From positions 1-64,000 of the forward strand of contig CAZKMR010000014.1 of the NCBI GenBank assembly GCA_964553795.1: DNA of 64,000 nt. The letters are read 5' to 3'. The notes under the pieces were generated by a model. It was not told where the DNA came from, did not search any database, and saw only the letters and a program-made list of their open reading frames with translations. Shown here one piece after another: positions 31,382 through 39,882 of this stretch. The translations under genes and the position numbers were made by a program. Origin of the DNA: JADLHS01 sp964553795. Lineage in GTDB: Bacteria > Verrucomicrobiota > Verrucomicrobiia > Limisphaerales > JADLHS01. Numbering within the stretch: position 1 is the stretch's first letter; every line of letters begins with the position of its first letter.

Positions 31382-32958
31382 AAGCTCAAAAAACCGAACG
31401 CATTGGAATCATTGGTGGCGGCCTTGGTGGCCTGGCCGCGGCGTGCACGCTCGCCGCGCGCGGTTATGCCGTGACCGTGTTTGAACGCAACTCCTGGCTC
31501 GGCGGCAAAGCCGCGCAACTCGAAGGCGCAGGTTTTCGTTTCGACATGGGGCCAACCATCGTGACGATTCCGTCGGTGTTGCGCCGCATTTTCAACGAGG
31601 CAGACCGGCGCCTGGAAGACTATCTCGATCTGGTCCGACTCGATCCGCAGTGGCGCTGTTTTTTTGATGACGGCTCAGTGCTTGACCTGGCGCAAGATCC
31701 GGAACAGATGGCGCAAACCCTCGATCGGTTTTCGCCGACAACTAATTCCGGAGCGCACTATCGCAGGTTCATTAAACTCAGCGAGCGTTTGAATGACATT
31801 TCGCAACGCCAGTTCTTTTACAAATCCATCGGTGGTCTCGGCGACATGGTTGATTTCAAAGCCGCGTTCGATGCGAAACTGTTGGGTGACGTGTTCTCCA
31901 TGCGCATGGGCCGCACGGTGGCCGGGACGGTGCGCGCGTTCAATCCCGATCCGCGCGTGGCGCAGATGATCGACCATTTCACGCAATACGTCGGGTCTTC
32001 GCCGTATGGCTCGCCGGCAATTCTTTGCGGCATTGCGCACATGCAAACGGACGAAGGCGTGTGGTATCCGATCGGTGGCACCCGCGCCGTGCCGGTGGCG
32101 CTGGAAAAATTGGCGCGTGAACTTGGCGTCGAATTCCGGCTCAACACCAAAATTGAAAAGGTAATCCAACGTAACGGTGAAGTGGCGGGCGTTCGCACCG
32201 ACTCAGGCGAGGAACTTCCGCTGCGCGCGGTGGTTTCAAACTGCGATTCCGTCCGCACGCATCGCGAACTCATCAACGGCACCGTGGGCGCGAAGTTTGA
32301 AAAGCGGCGCGGCTATGAAGCCGCGTGTTCCGGCGTCGTGTTGTATCTCGGTTTGAAAAAGCGCTACGACCATCTCGCCCATCACGACTTTGTGTTCAGT
32401 CGCGATCCGCATGAGGAATTTGAGTGGATTTACAAGAAGGGCGAACCCGCGCCTGATCCGACGTGTTACCTCGCGGCGACCACATGCAGCGAAAAAGCCA
32501 CGGCGCCAGAGGGCGGCGAAGCATTGTATGTTTTGGTGCACACGCCGTATTTGCGGCCGCATCACGATTGGAAGAAAATGCTGCCCGCGTATCGGCGGGT
32601 GATTATCGACAAGCTCAAGCGCACGGGCCAGATGCCGGATCTCGAGGAGCGCATCGTGTTCGAGCGCGCCCTGACGCCGCAGGATATCAACGACCGCTAC
32701 CACGTGCTGAATGGCGCAATTTACGGACTGGCGAGCCACGGCCGTTTTTTGGGCGCGTTCAAACCCGCGAATCGTTCGCCCGACCTGCGCGGTCTGTATC
32801 TTGCCGGGGGCGCGGCGCATCCCGGTCCCGGCATGCCGATGGTTTTGATGAGCGGCTGGATTGCGGCGGACGTGCTGGATCAAGACGGCGTGGCGCTCGC
32901 CGTTCGTACGCATCCTTCGGTCGCAGCCGAACAGGCCAAAGAATTGGTTGCGGCTTGA
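31378..32958 (+). CDS. Second CrtN/CrtI-like desaturase or oxidase
   Basis: 526 aa with IGIIGGGLGGLAAACTLA and FDMGPTIVTIP at the N-terminus and LAGGAAHPGPGMPMVLMSG at the C-terminus. It is a paralogue of the enzyme at 28218. In C30 pathways one copy desaturates and the other oxidises the terminal methyl (CrtP/CrtNb), or acts as hydroxysqualene dehydrogenase (HpnE). The adjacent aldehyde dehydrogenase fits the terminal oxidase role best, but the two copies cannot be told apart with confidence here. Confidence 0.86.
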   Translation: MKAQKTERIGIIGGGLGGLAAACTLAARGYAVTVFERNSWLGGKAAQLEGAGFRFDMGPTIVTIPSVLRRIFNEADRRLEDYLDLVRLDPQWRCFFDDGSVLDLAQDPEQMAQTLDRFSPTTNSGAHYRRFIKLSERLNDISQRQFFYKSIGGLGDMVDFKAAFDAKLLGDVFSMRMGRTVAGTVRAFNPDPRVAQMIDHFTQYVGSSPYGSPAILCGIAHMQTDEGVWYPIGGTRAVPVALEKLARELGVEFRLNTKIEKVIQRNGEVAGVRTDSGEELPLRAVVSNCDSVRTHRELINGTVGAKFEKRRGYEAACSGVVLYLGLKKRYDHLAHHDFVFSRDPHEEFEWIYKKGEPAPDPTCYLAATTCSEKATAPEGGEALYVLVHTPYLRPHHDWKKMLPAYRRVIIDKLKRTGQMPDLEERIVFERALTPQDINDRYHVLNGAIYGLASHGRFLGAFKPANRSPDLRGLYLAGGAAHPGPGMPMVLMSGWIAADVLDQDGVALAVRTHPSVAAEQAKELVAA

Positions 32959-32974
32959 GTGCGAGGCGAATGTC

Positions 32975-33862
32975 ATGGTGCATGAAAATAACATCCCGTT
33001 GTCTGCTCCCCTTGCCCCAGCGAATGGAGAGAGCCGGGGTGTGTCGTCGGGGGAAAACCGCGCGCCCCTGCCCCCCGCCGTCGCGTTGAAGGGCGTTGCC
33101 ATTTCGGCGTGGTTGCTCGGGTGGTTCACCTGGTATTCCCGTCGCTATATCCGGCGGCACTTTCATTCGTTGCGAATATCGCGCAGCAGTCCGGCGCCAA
33201 CCGCGAACGGATTGCCGCTGGTTATTTACTCCAATCACGCGTCCTGGTGGGATCCACTCGTGGGACTGGTATTGAAAGCCCATTGTTTTCGGGAGCGAAA
33301 TTTATTTGCGCCGATTGATGCCGCGGCGCTGCGACGCTACGGGCTGCTTCGAAAGCTCGGATTCTTTCCAGTGGAACAAAAGAGTTCCCGCGGCGCCGTG
33401 CAATTTCTTCGCGCTGCCACCACAATTCTCCAATCGCCTCACAGCGTTCTCGCCGTCACGCCGCAGAGTCGGTTCGCCGACGTGCGAGAGCGACCGGCTC
33501 AATTTCAAGGCGGACTGGGTTTGCTGGCAACCCGCGTCGAGCGGGCGTTGTTCGTGCCGTTGGCCGTCGAATACGTTTTCTGGGAGGAACGGTTGCCGGA
33601 AATTCTGGTGCGATTTGGGCCGCCCGCGGCGATTGGCGGCAGCAGTGGTGCGCTCACGGCGGACGAATGGACTGCTTTCTTCGAGGCGCGCTTAACTGAA
33701 AATCAAGATGTGCTGGCGACGGAAGCGCAGCGGCGCAATAGCAATCAGTTTGAGACGATTCTGCGCGGCGGGGCCGGGCAGGGTGGGGTGTATGACTGGT
33801 GGCGGGCGTTGGGCGCGAAATGGCGCGGTGAGACCTTTCGAAAGGAGCATGGTCTGCGATGA
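32975..33862 (+). CDS. Lysophospholipid-type acyltransferase (CrtO-like)
   Basis: 295 aa. A membrane segment around residues 40-56 precedes the acyltransferase box NHASWWDP (NHx4D) and the later FPVEQKSSRGA and VTPQSRFADVRERP. PlsC-like enzymes transfer fatty acyl groups. In C30 carotenoid gene sets the equivalent (CrtO) acylates the sugar of glycosylated carotenoid acids. The gene ends in an ATGA overlap with the glycosyltransferase, which supports that role. Confidence 0.85.
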   Translation: MVHENNIPLSAPLAPANGESRGVSSGENRAPLPPAVALKGVAISAWLLGWFTWYSRRYIRRHFHSLRISRSSPAPTANGLPLVIYSNHASWWDPLVGLVLKAHCFRERNLFAPIDAAALRRYGLLRKLGFFPVEQKSSRGAVQFLRAATTILQSPHSVLAVTPQSRFADVRERPAQFQGGLGLLATRVERALFVPLAVEYVFWEERLPEILVRFGPPAAIGGSSGALTADEWTAFFEARLTENQDVLATEAQRRNSNQFETILRGGAGQGGVYDWWRALGAKWRGETFRKEHGLR

Positions 33863-35004
33863 ACTGGGACGCCTTGGCCTTGATTGCGTTGGCGCTCGCG
33901 GCAATCCCCGCAGTGCTCACGCTGGTGAATTGGTTTTTCTACCGGCCGATCGCCACCGCGCGGCGGGATTCGCAAAGTCAAACTCCCATCTCCGTCTTGA
34001 TTCCGGCGCGCAATGAGGAGACGAACATTGCCGCAACGCTGGAGTCGGTGCTCGCGAATCGCGGCGCAGAGTTTGAAGTCGTCGTGCTGGACGATCATTC
34101 GACGGATCGAACCGCGGAGATTGTCGCGGCGTTCGCGGCCCGCGACGCGCGCGTGCGCCTGGAGCATGCGCCGGCGCTGCCGGCGGGTTGGTGTGGCAAG
34201 CCGCACGCCTGTCACGTGCTCGCGGAGCGGGCCAAATACGACACGTTCGTCTTTATTGATGCGGATGTGCGACTCGCGCCGGATGCTTTGGAACGAATGG
34301 GCGACTTTATGCGCAAATCGCAGGCCGCCCTCGCCAGTGGGGTGCCGCGCCAGGAACTGGGCACGTTCAGCGAACGATTATTGTTGCCGCAAATTCATTT
34401 CGTGCTGCTGGGATACTTGCCATTGCCCGTGATGCGATGGACGACCTCGCCCGCGTTCTCGGCGGGCTGCGGGCAATTGTTTGTGATTCGTCGCGCCGAG
34501 TATGAATCCGTGGGCGGCCATATGCCGATCCGGGACACCTTGCATGACGGGGTAAAACTGCCGCGTCTGTTCCGGCGACACGGTTTCAAAACGGAATTGT
34601 TCGACGCAACCGATGTGGCGGCGTGCCGGATGTATCGCACCAACGCGGAGGTGTGGCAGGGGCTCGGCAAGAACGCGACCGAGGGGTTGGCCGCCCCGGG
34701 AACAATTCTGCCGATGAGTTTGCTGTTGTTTGGCGGGCAGGTGTTGCCGTTTCTGCTCTTGCTCGTACTGTCGGTGATGGAATTTTCCGGCGTGCTGGCG
34801 ACTTGTGGTGCAATCGTGTTGGCGTGGCTGCCGCGCCTGATGGGAGTGCGCCGCTTCCGGCAACCGCTCGGCAGCGCGCTGCTGCATCCAATCGGCGTGC
34901 TGGCGTTATTGGCGATTCAATGGCTGGCCTTGGTGCGGCAAATCGCCGGGAAACCATCGGTATGGAAAGGACGCAGTTACAACTCCGCGGCAAAAACGGC
35001 ATGA
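33859..35004 (+). CDS. Membrane GT2 glycosyltransferase (CrtQ/HpnB-like)
   Basis: 381 aa. One N-terminal membrane helix, a GT-A catalytic domain (SVLIPARNEE, LDDHSTD, IDADVRL), and a C-terminal bundle of about three membrane helices. The shape matches the hopene-associated/CrtQ glycosyltransferase group. It probably glucosylates the carotenoid acid made by the preceding enzymes. It overlaps both neighbours by ATGA. Confidence 0.87.
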   Translation: MNWDALALIALALAAIPAVLTLVNWFFYRPIATARRDSQSQTPISVLIPARNEETNIAATLESVLANRGAEFEVVVLDDHSTDRTAEIVAAFAARDARVRLEHAPALPAGWCGKPHACHVLAERAKYDTFVFIDADVRLAPDALERMGDFMRKSQAALASGVPRQELGTFSERLLLPQIHFVLLGYLPLPVMRWTTSPAFSAGCGQLFVIRRAEYESVGGHMPIRDTLHDGVKLPRLFRRHGFKTELFDATDVAACRMYRTNAEVWQGLGKNATEGLAAPGTILPMSLLLFGGQVLPFLLLLVLSVMEFSGVLATCGAIVLAWLPRLMGVRRFRQPLGSALLHPIGVLALLAIQWLALVRQIAGKPSVWKGRSYNSAAKTA

Positions 35005-35522
35005 TGAAATTCTTGGGTATCACTTTGTTGCTCGGGATGGTTTCAGGAGTGTGGGCGGGCAACGTTACCAATGCGCCTGCGTGCATCGAATTGCCGGACC
35101 AGTTCGAGCAAATCCAGAAACTCGCGTTCCCCAACACCAACGTCACGGTGCTGACGCTGGCGGATCGCAAAGGCTCGGAACAGATCGCCGGGTGGGTGGG
35201 GCCAGTGGCCAAACGATTCGGCAAACGCGTGGATGTGCGCGGCATTGCGGATGTCTCGGCGGTGCCGTGGTTGTTGCGCGGTTCGGTGCGATCGGGTTTT
35301 CGCAAAGACATCACGCATCCAGTGATGATGGATTGGTCTGGCGCGGAAATTAAAAAATTCGCCCCCAAAGCAGATATGACGACGGTACTCTTGATTGATG
35401 GGAGTGGGAAGATTCTGCGGCGCTACGAAGGAGCGGCCACGCCCGCGCAATTGGAGGAGCTGTTCGGCTTGATTGAAAAAACGTTGGCGGCGCAGAAAAC
35501 CCAAATTCGCGCCAAGCCATGA
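35001..35522 (+). CDS. Secreted thioredoxin-fold protein without CxxC (YtfJ-like)
   Basis: 173 aa with a signal peptide (MMKFLGITLLLGMVSGVWA). The remainder alternates strands and helices in a thioredoxin/redoxin-like order (NTNVTVLTLADRKG, TTVLLIDGSGKILRRYEG) but has only one Cys and no CxxC, so disulfide exchange is unlikely. Its place between carotenoid genes and the photolyase is unexplained. It overlaps the glycosyltransferase stop and the photolyase start. Confidence 0.65.
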   Translation: MMKFLGITLLLGMVSGVWAGNVTNAPACIELPDQFEQIQKLAFPNTNVTVLTLADRKGSEQIAGWVGPVAKRFGKRVDVRGIADVSAVPWLLRGSVRSGFRKDITHPVMMDWSGAEIKKFAPKADMTTVLLIDGSGKILRRYEGAATPAQLEELFGLIEKTLAAQKTQIRAKP

Positions 35523-36955
35523 AGGAAGTTTCCCTCGTCTGGCAGCGATTGGATTTGCGGTTGGCGGACAATCCCGCGCTCCACGCAGCGGCGGAACGCG
35601 GAGCGGTAATACCGGTGTTCATTCACGCGCCCGCCGAAGAAGCGCCGTGGGCGCCGGGCGGCGCGTCGTTATGGTGGTTGCATCAGTCACTCGCGGCCCA
35701 TGACGCCTCACTGCGGAAAATCGGGTCGCGCTTGATTGTACGGCACGGGCCGACGCTGGAAACCTTGCAAGCATTGATCAAGGAAACAGGTGCGACGGCG
35801 GTGTTTTGGAATCGGCGTTACGAACCGGCGGTGACCGCGCGCGACACGAAGATTAAGGCGACTCTGCGCGAAGCGGGCCTCAAAGTCGAAAGTTTCAACG
35901 GCGCATTGCTGCATGAACCGTGGACGATTGCGAACCAAAGTGGCAAGCCATATCAGGTGTTCACGCCGTTTTGGAAGCAATGCCTGGCCAAGTCAGATCC
36001 GCCGGAACCTCTTTCCGCGCCAAAAAAACTGCCGGCGCCCGACCAATGGCCGAAATCGCTGGCGTTGGCGGAACTCGAATTAGAGCCGAAGATCAAATGG
36101 GCCGAAGGCATCCGCGCGGCGTGGCAGCCGGGCGAGCAAGGTGCGGGTAAAATGCTGAAGACATTCTTGGCTGACGCCTTTGCGGATTACAGCGACCAAC
36201 GCAATCGGCCCGATGTGCGCGGCACGTCGCGCTTGTCGCCGCATTTACATTTTGGCGAAATCAGTCCGCGCCAAATCTGGCAGGCCGTGCGCACGCATGC
36301 GGAAAAGCACGGCCACAAGTCGTGGCGCGACTCGCAATACCTCGCTGAAGTCGGCTGGCGCGAGTTTTCGCATCATTTGTTGCATCATTTTCCGCGCACG
36401 CCGACCGAGCCATTGCGTGAGGAGTTCAAAAAGTTTCCGTGGCGCAAGGATCAAGACTTTTTGAACGCCTGGCAACGCGGGCAGACGGGTTATCCGATCG
36501 TGGATGCCGGCATGCGCGAGTTGTGGACGACCGGCTGGATGCACAATCGCGTGCGCATGATTGTGGCGTCATTTCTCGTGAAGGATTTGCTGTTGTCCTG
36601 GCGCGAAGGCGGGGCATGGTTCTGGGATACGTTGGTGGATGCGGACCTGGCGCAGAATACCTTGGGCTGGCAGTGGACGGCGGGTTGTGGCGCGGATGCT
36701 GCGCCGTATTTCCGCGTGTTCAATCCGGTGAGCCAGGGCGAGAAGTTTGATCCCAAGGGCGATTACGTGCGGAAATGGTGTCCGGAACTGGCGCCACTGC
36801 CGAACGAATGGTTGCATCAGCCCGATAAAGCGCCGGAGAAAGTTCTGGCGCAGGCGGGGATCACACTCGGGAAGCATTATCCCGAGCCCGTGGTCAATCA
36901 CGCCATTGCCCGGGAAGTAGCGTTGGAAGCGTTCGCAAAAGTCAAACGTGGATAA
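35519..36955 (+). CDS. phr: Deoxyribodipyrimidine photolyase (CPD class I)
   Basis: 478 aa, full length. An N-terminal antenna-binding domain is followed by the FAD-binding half with GTSRLSPHLHFGEIS, GYPIVDAGMRELWTTGWMHN, and ADLAQNTLGWQW leading to FRVFNP. The aromatic residues of the electron-transfer chain are present. It repairs cyclobutane pyrimidine dimers with visible light. Translational coupling to a carotenoid operon under a CarH-type regulator means repair and photoprotection rise together on exposure to light. Confidence 0.95.
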   Translation: MKEVSLVWQRLDLRLADNPALHAAAERGAVIPVFIHAPAEEAPWAPGGASLWWLHQSLAAHDASLRKIGSRLIVRHGPTLETLQALIKETGATAVFWNRRYEPAVTARDTKIKATLREAGLKVESFNGALLHEPWTIANQSGKPYQVFTPFWKQCLAKSDPPEPLSAPKKLPAPDQWPKSLALAELELEPKIKWAEGIRAAWQPGEQGAGKMLKTFLADAFADYSDQRNRPDVRGTSRLSPHLHFGEISPRQIWQAVRTHAEKHGHKSWRDSQYLAEVGWREFSHHLLHHFPRTPTEPLREEFKKFPWRKDQDFLNAWQRGQTGYPIVDAGMRELWTTGWMHNRVRMIVASFLVKDLLLSWREGGAWFWDTLVDADLAQNTLGWQWTAGCGADAAPYFRVFNPVSQGEKFDPKGDYVRKWCPELAPLPNEWLHQPDKAPEKVLAQAGITLGKHYPEPVVNHAIAREVALEAFAKVKRG

Positions 36956-36961
36956 CTTGTG

Positions 36962-36993
36962 CCGCTTCGTTCTTGACCGAAGCGGTGGTTTTG
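36962..36993 (+). terminator. Rho-independent terminator of the photolyase operon
   Basis: CCGCTTCG (36962-36969), an 8-base loop and CGAAGCGG (36978-36985) form a perfect 8-bp stem, followed by TGGTTTTGATT. It lies just after the photolyase stop. Confidence 0.75.
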
Positions 36994-37010
36994 ATTGGAC
37001 TGCTGACAAT

Positions 37011-37409
37011 ATGAAAAAAGGATTTTTGATTCTCTTGGTTGGAATAATCAGCGTCGGCCTGACCGGCTGTGTGAGCACGGTGACAGAGGAGAAAACGGCG
37101 GGAGTCAAGTTGGCGCCGGACCAACTGGAAAATCGTTATGAAGTGCCGTTGCCGCGGGCATTTGACGCCGCCAAAACCGCCTTGATGAACTACGGCACCG
37201 TGACCCGCGAATCCAATTTGCTCATGAGCACCAATCAGGTGCGCGCGCTGGAAGGCACCGCCAAAGGTTGCGATGTCTGGGTGCGGGTTGAGGCGTTGGA
37301 CGCGCGGTTGACTTCGGTGAAAGTCCAGGCGCGCACCACCTGGTCCGGGAGCGATGTGCAGGTCGCGCACGAATTGGCCACGCGGATCGCGCTGGAACTC
37401 GCCAAATGA
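37011..37409 (+). CDS. Small lipoprotein, DUF3568-like, copy 1
   Basis: 132 aa from the ATG at 37011. The signal ends in the lipobox LTGC. The mature domain (RYEVPLPRAFDAAKTALMNYG and onward) matches the next gene's product, and both resemble DUF3568 lipoproteins. It is anchored in a membrane by lipidation, with unknown role. The gene follows the photolyase terminator and is probably transcribed separately. Confidence 0.8.
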   Translation: MKKGFLILLVGIISVGLTGCVSTVTEEKTAGVKLAPDQLENRYEVPLPRAFDAAKTALMNYGTVTRESNLLMSTNQVRALEGTAKGCDVWVRVEALDARLTSVKVQARTTWSGSDVQVAHELATRIALELAK

Positions 37410-37447
37410 GGCACTCGCGGCAGGCACGGAGAATTTCTGGAGGTATT

Positions 37448-37840
37448 ATGAAAACGGTCATCAAACTTGCGCTGTTAGGTATGGCGTGTGGCGTGGTCGG
37501 ATGCGTGAACACCGTCACGCAAACCCACCCCGGCCCGGGACCGGCGTATCGGGACCGCGTGGAGGCACGTTATCAGAAGCCGGTGGATCAGGTCTTCGAA
37601 GCCTCCAAGCGGGCGCTGACCACTTACGGCAACATCACCACCGAAGGGAAAGTGCTGGCCACCACCAATGACGTGCGCGTCATCGAGGGCCTCGTCAATG
37701 GCCGATCCATTTACATGCGGGTGGAGCAGATCGATCCCCAGGTGACTTCGGCGATTGTGCAAGTACGCACCGGCTTCGGCGGAACCGATTTGCGCGTGGC
37801 TACGGATTTGGTGCAACGCATCGCGGTGGAATTGGAGTAA
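37448..37840 (+). CDS. Small lipoprotein, DUF3568-like, copy 2
   Basis: 130 aa with a lipobox VVGC and the motif ARYQKPVDQVFEASKRAL, parallel to copy 1 at 37011-37409. The two genes are 38 bp apart in one orientation and look like a tandem duplication that has diverged. A strong terminator follows. Confidence 0.8.
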   Translation: MKTVIKLALLGMACGVVGCVNTVTQTHPGPGPAYRDRVEARYQKPVDQVFEASKRALTTYGNITTEGKVLATTNDVRVIEGLVNGRSIYMRVEQIDPQVTSAIVQVRTGFGGTDLRVATDLVQRIAVELE

Positions 37841-37869
37841 CCGCTCGCACTGCGCGAGTGAAAGTTTCC

Positions 37870-37896
37870 GGCCGACCTGCGGGTCGGCCTTTTTCT
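37870..37896. terminator. Terminator between convergent genes
   Basis: GGCCGACC (37870-37877), a 4-base loop, GGTCGGCC (37882-37889) and TTTTTCTT. It lies between the lipoprotein gene and the oppositely oriented PilT-like gene. Confidence 0.85.
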
Positions 37897-37898
37897 TG

Positions 37899-38960
37899 TC
37901 ACACTTTTTGCCGCGTGATGCGATCCGGATGGCGCGCCCGACTGATGGCGGTGTCGTAGGTGATGAGGCACTTGCAATACAGGTCATGCAGGCAATTGTC
38001 CATCAGCACCATGCCATCCCGCCGCCCGGTTTGCAGAATGTTCTCCAGATGATGCAATTGATTCTCGCGAATCAAATTGCGCACCGCGCCGGTGGCCATG
38101 AGCAATTCATACGCGAGCACCCGGCGCGTGCGATCCGCCGCCGGCAATAGTTCCTGGGCGATGATGCCCTGCAACGCGTTCGAGAGTTGCAGCACAATCT
38201 GTCGTTGCGCGCTGCCTTCAAACACACCGACGATGCGCTCCAAGGCATGCGCCACATTCGGCGAGTGCATTGTGGCGAGCACGAGATGGCCGGTTTCCGC
38301 CGCAGTCAACGCGGTGGAAATCGCCTCGAAATCACGCATCTCACCGACCACCAACACGTCCGGGTCTTGGCGCAACACATGCACCAACGCGCGATTGAAC
38401 GAGCGCACATCGGTCAACACTTCCTGCTGCACGACGATGGCGCGTTTGTTCTGGTGCACGAATTCAATCGGATCTTCAATCGTGACGATCTTGCAGCGCC
38501 GCTCGCTGTTGATGAGGTCCACGAGATAATTCAACGTCGTCGTCTTGCCCGCGCCGGTCGGACCGGTGATGAGCACAAGGCCGTTGGGGCGCCGGGCCAA
38601 TTCATCAATTCGCTCCGGCAAACCGAGCTCTTCGCGTGACGCAATGCGTTCGCCGCAAAAGCGAAAACTCATTTCCGCATGCCCGTTGCGCCGATAAAAC
38701 GTGGCTCGCACCCGACCCGCCTTCGGATGCAGCAGCGAGATGCACAACTCCCATTCCTGCTCGAATTTTTTGCGCTGTTGCTCGTTCAACAAACTGTCAG
38801 CCATCGCGGAGATTTCCGACTCGGCCAGTGCATCCTCGTCGGCGATGATGATTTCGCCATTTACTCGAAAGGCCGGCGGTACCCCGGCGACAAGGTGCAA
38901 GTCCGACGCGTCAAAATCGCTGGCTGAAGCAAGGAAACGGTCGAGCAGGGGATGGCTCAT
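37899..38960 (-). CDS. PilT-like twitching-motility ATPase
   Basis: 353 aa from the ATG at 38960, which overlaps the TPR gene stop. PilT family blocks are intact: Walker A GPTGAGKTTT, the Asp box IVTIEDPIEFVH, Walker B region RQDPDVLVVGEMRD, and the His box TGHLVLATMHS. Retraction ATPases depolymerise type IV pili. No other pilus gene lies beside it except the TPR protein, so its pilus partner must be elsewhere. Confidence 0.9.
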   Translation of the reverse strand: MSHPLLDRFLASASDFDASDLHLVAGVPPAFRVNGEIIIADEDALAESEISAMADSLLNEQQRKKFEQEWELCISLLHPKAGRVRATFYRRNGHAEMSFRFCGERIASREELGLPERIDELARRPNGLVLITGPTGAGKTTTLNYLVDLINSERRCKIVTIEDPIEFVHQNKRAIVVQQEVLTDVRSFNRALVHVLRQDPDVLVVGEMRDFEAISTALTAAETGHLVLATMHSPNVAHALERIVGVFEGSAQRQIVLQLSNALQGIIAQELLPAADRTRRVLAYELLMATGAVRNLIRENQLHHLENILQTGRRDGMVLMDNCLHDLYCKCLITYDTAISRARHPDRITRQKV

Positions 38961-39736
38961 GGGCGGAAAAGTTGGCGCCACCAGCCGCAGAATCGCGCGA
39001 AGCCGCCAACCTGCGCGAGTTCGCGGAAGGCATGGCTGACTTCGGGGTGGTGGGGTTGGAGTTGTTTGGCTTGTTCGTAGGAATGGCGCGCCGGAGCGAC
39101 GAGGCCAAGCGCTTGTTGACAACGCCCCAGTTCCAGCCAGAGCAGAAAATGACTGGCGTTGGCTTCGAGGGCCTGTTGCATCAATTTCAACGCGAGCGCG
39201 AACTGTTCGTAATAAAACCGGATGCGCCCGGCGAGCCATGGTAGCACCCAATCGCCCGGTGAAAATGACAGGGCTTTCTCGAAGCAATACTCGGCGCGCG
39301 ATTCCTTGCGCGCCAACAACACATCGCCGCGCGCGAGCCAGACGTACGGGGTGTCGCCGCGTTCTTCAATGGCCGAATCCGAAAACGCCAACGCGCCTTG
39401 CAGATCGCCGCTCCGCGCCAGTGCGACGGCTTTGGCAGCGAGCAATTCGGGTTCGGCGGGAAATTTTTCCAACGCTTTGTCGGCCCAGAGCTGCGCTTCC
39501 CGGAATTCGCCGAGTTCGATCAACATGCGAACCTGACCGGTCCACGCGGCGGGATTCTGCGGATTGAATTCCAGCACTTTGGCAAAGAGGCGGAGCGCCG
39601 ATTCAAAGTTGCCGTTCTCAAAGGCGGTCCGGGCTTCGGCGAGGAAATGAGTTTCACCCTTGAGCGGTTGGCGGGATGATTCGTGCGAGTGTTCCTCGTG
39701 TGGCCCGCCCAACTCCAGATTGCCGAAGCGACTCAT
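38957..39736 (-). CDS. TPR-repeat protein
   Basis: 259 aa from the ATG at 39736. At least five TPR-like repeats cover residues 35-240 (ALRLFAKVLEFNPQNPAAW, AQLWADKALEKFPAEPEL, ALKLMQQALEANASHFLLW). No signal peptide is seen, so it is probably cytoplasmic. It is translationally coupled to the PilT-like ATPase and may act as its scaffold. Confidence 0.83.
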   Translation of the reverse strand: MSRFGNLELGGPHEEHSHESSRQPLKGETHFLAEARTAFENGNFESALRLFAKVLEFNPQNPAAWTGQVRMLIELGEFREAQLWADKALEKFPAEPELLAAKAVALARSGDLQGALAFSDSAIEERGDTPYVWLARGDVLLARKESRAEYCFEKALSFSPGDWVLPWLAGRIRFYYEQFALALKLMQQALEANASHFLLWLELGRCQQALGLVAPARHSYEQAKQLQPHHPEVSHAFRELAQVGGFARFCGWWRQLFRP

Positions 39737-39882
39737 GGTGATGGGCGGATTTAACCACGAACCCACCCGAATGCCACTACTAAAACGGGCGCCGCGAGAA
39801 GCCAAATGCCCGCGCCAACCTCAGGGGAGAAAGAATTGGTCTCGGTTCGCGTCATACGGGAGAACTTTCAGCGAGGTCGCGC

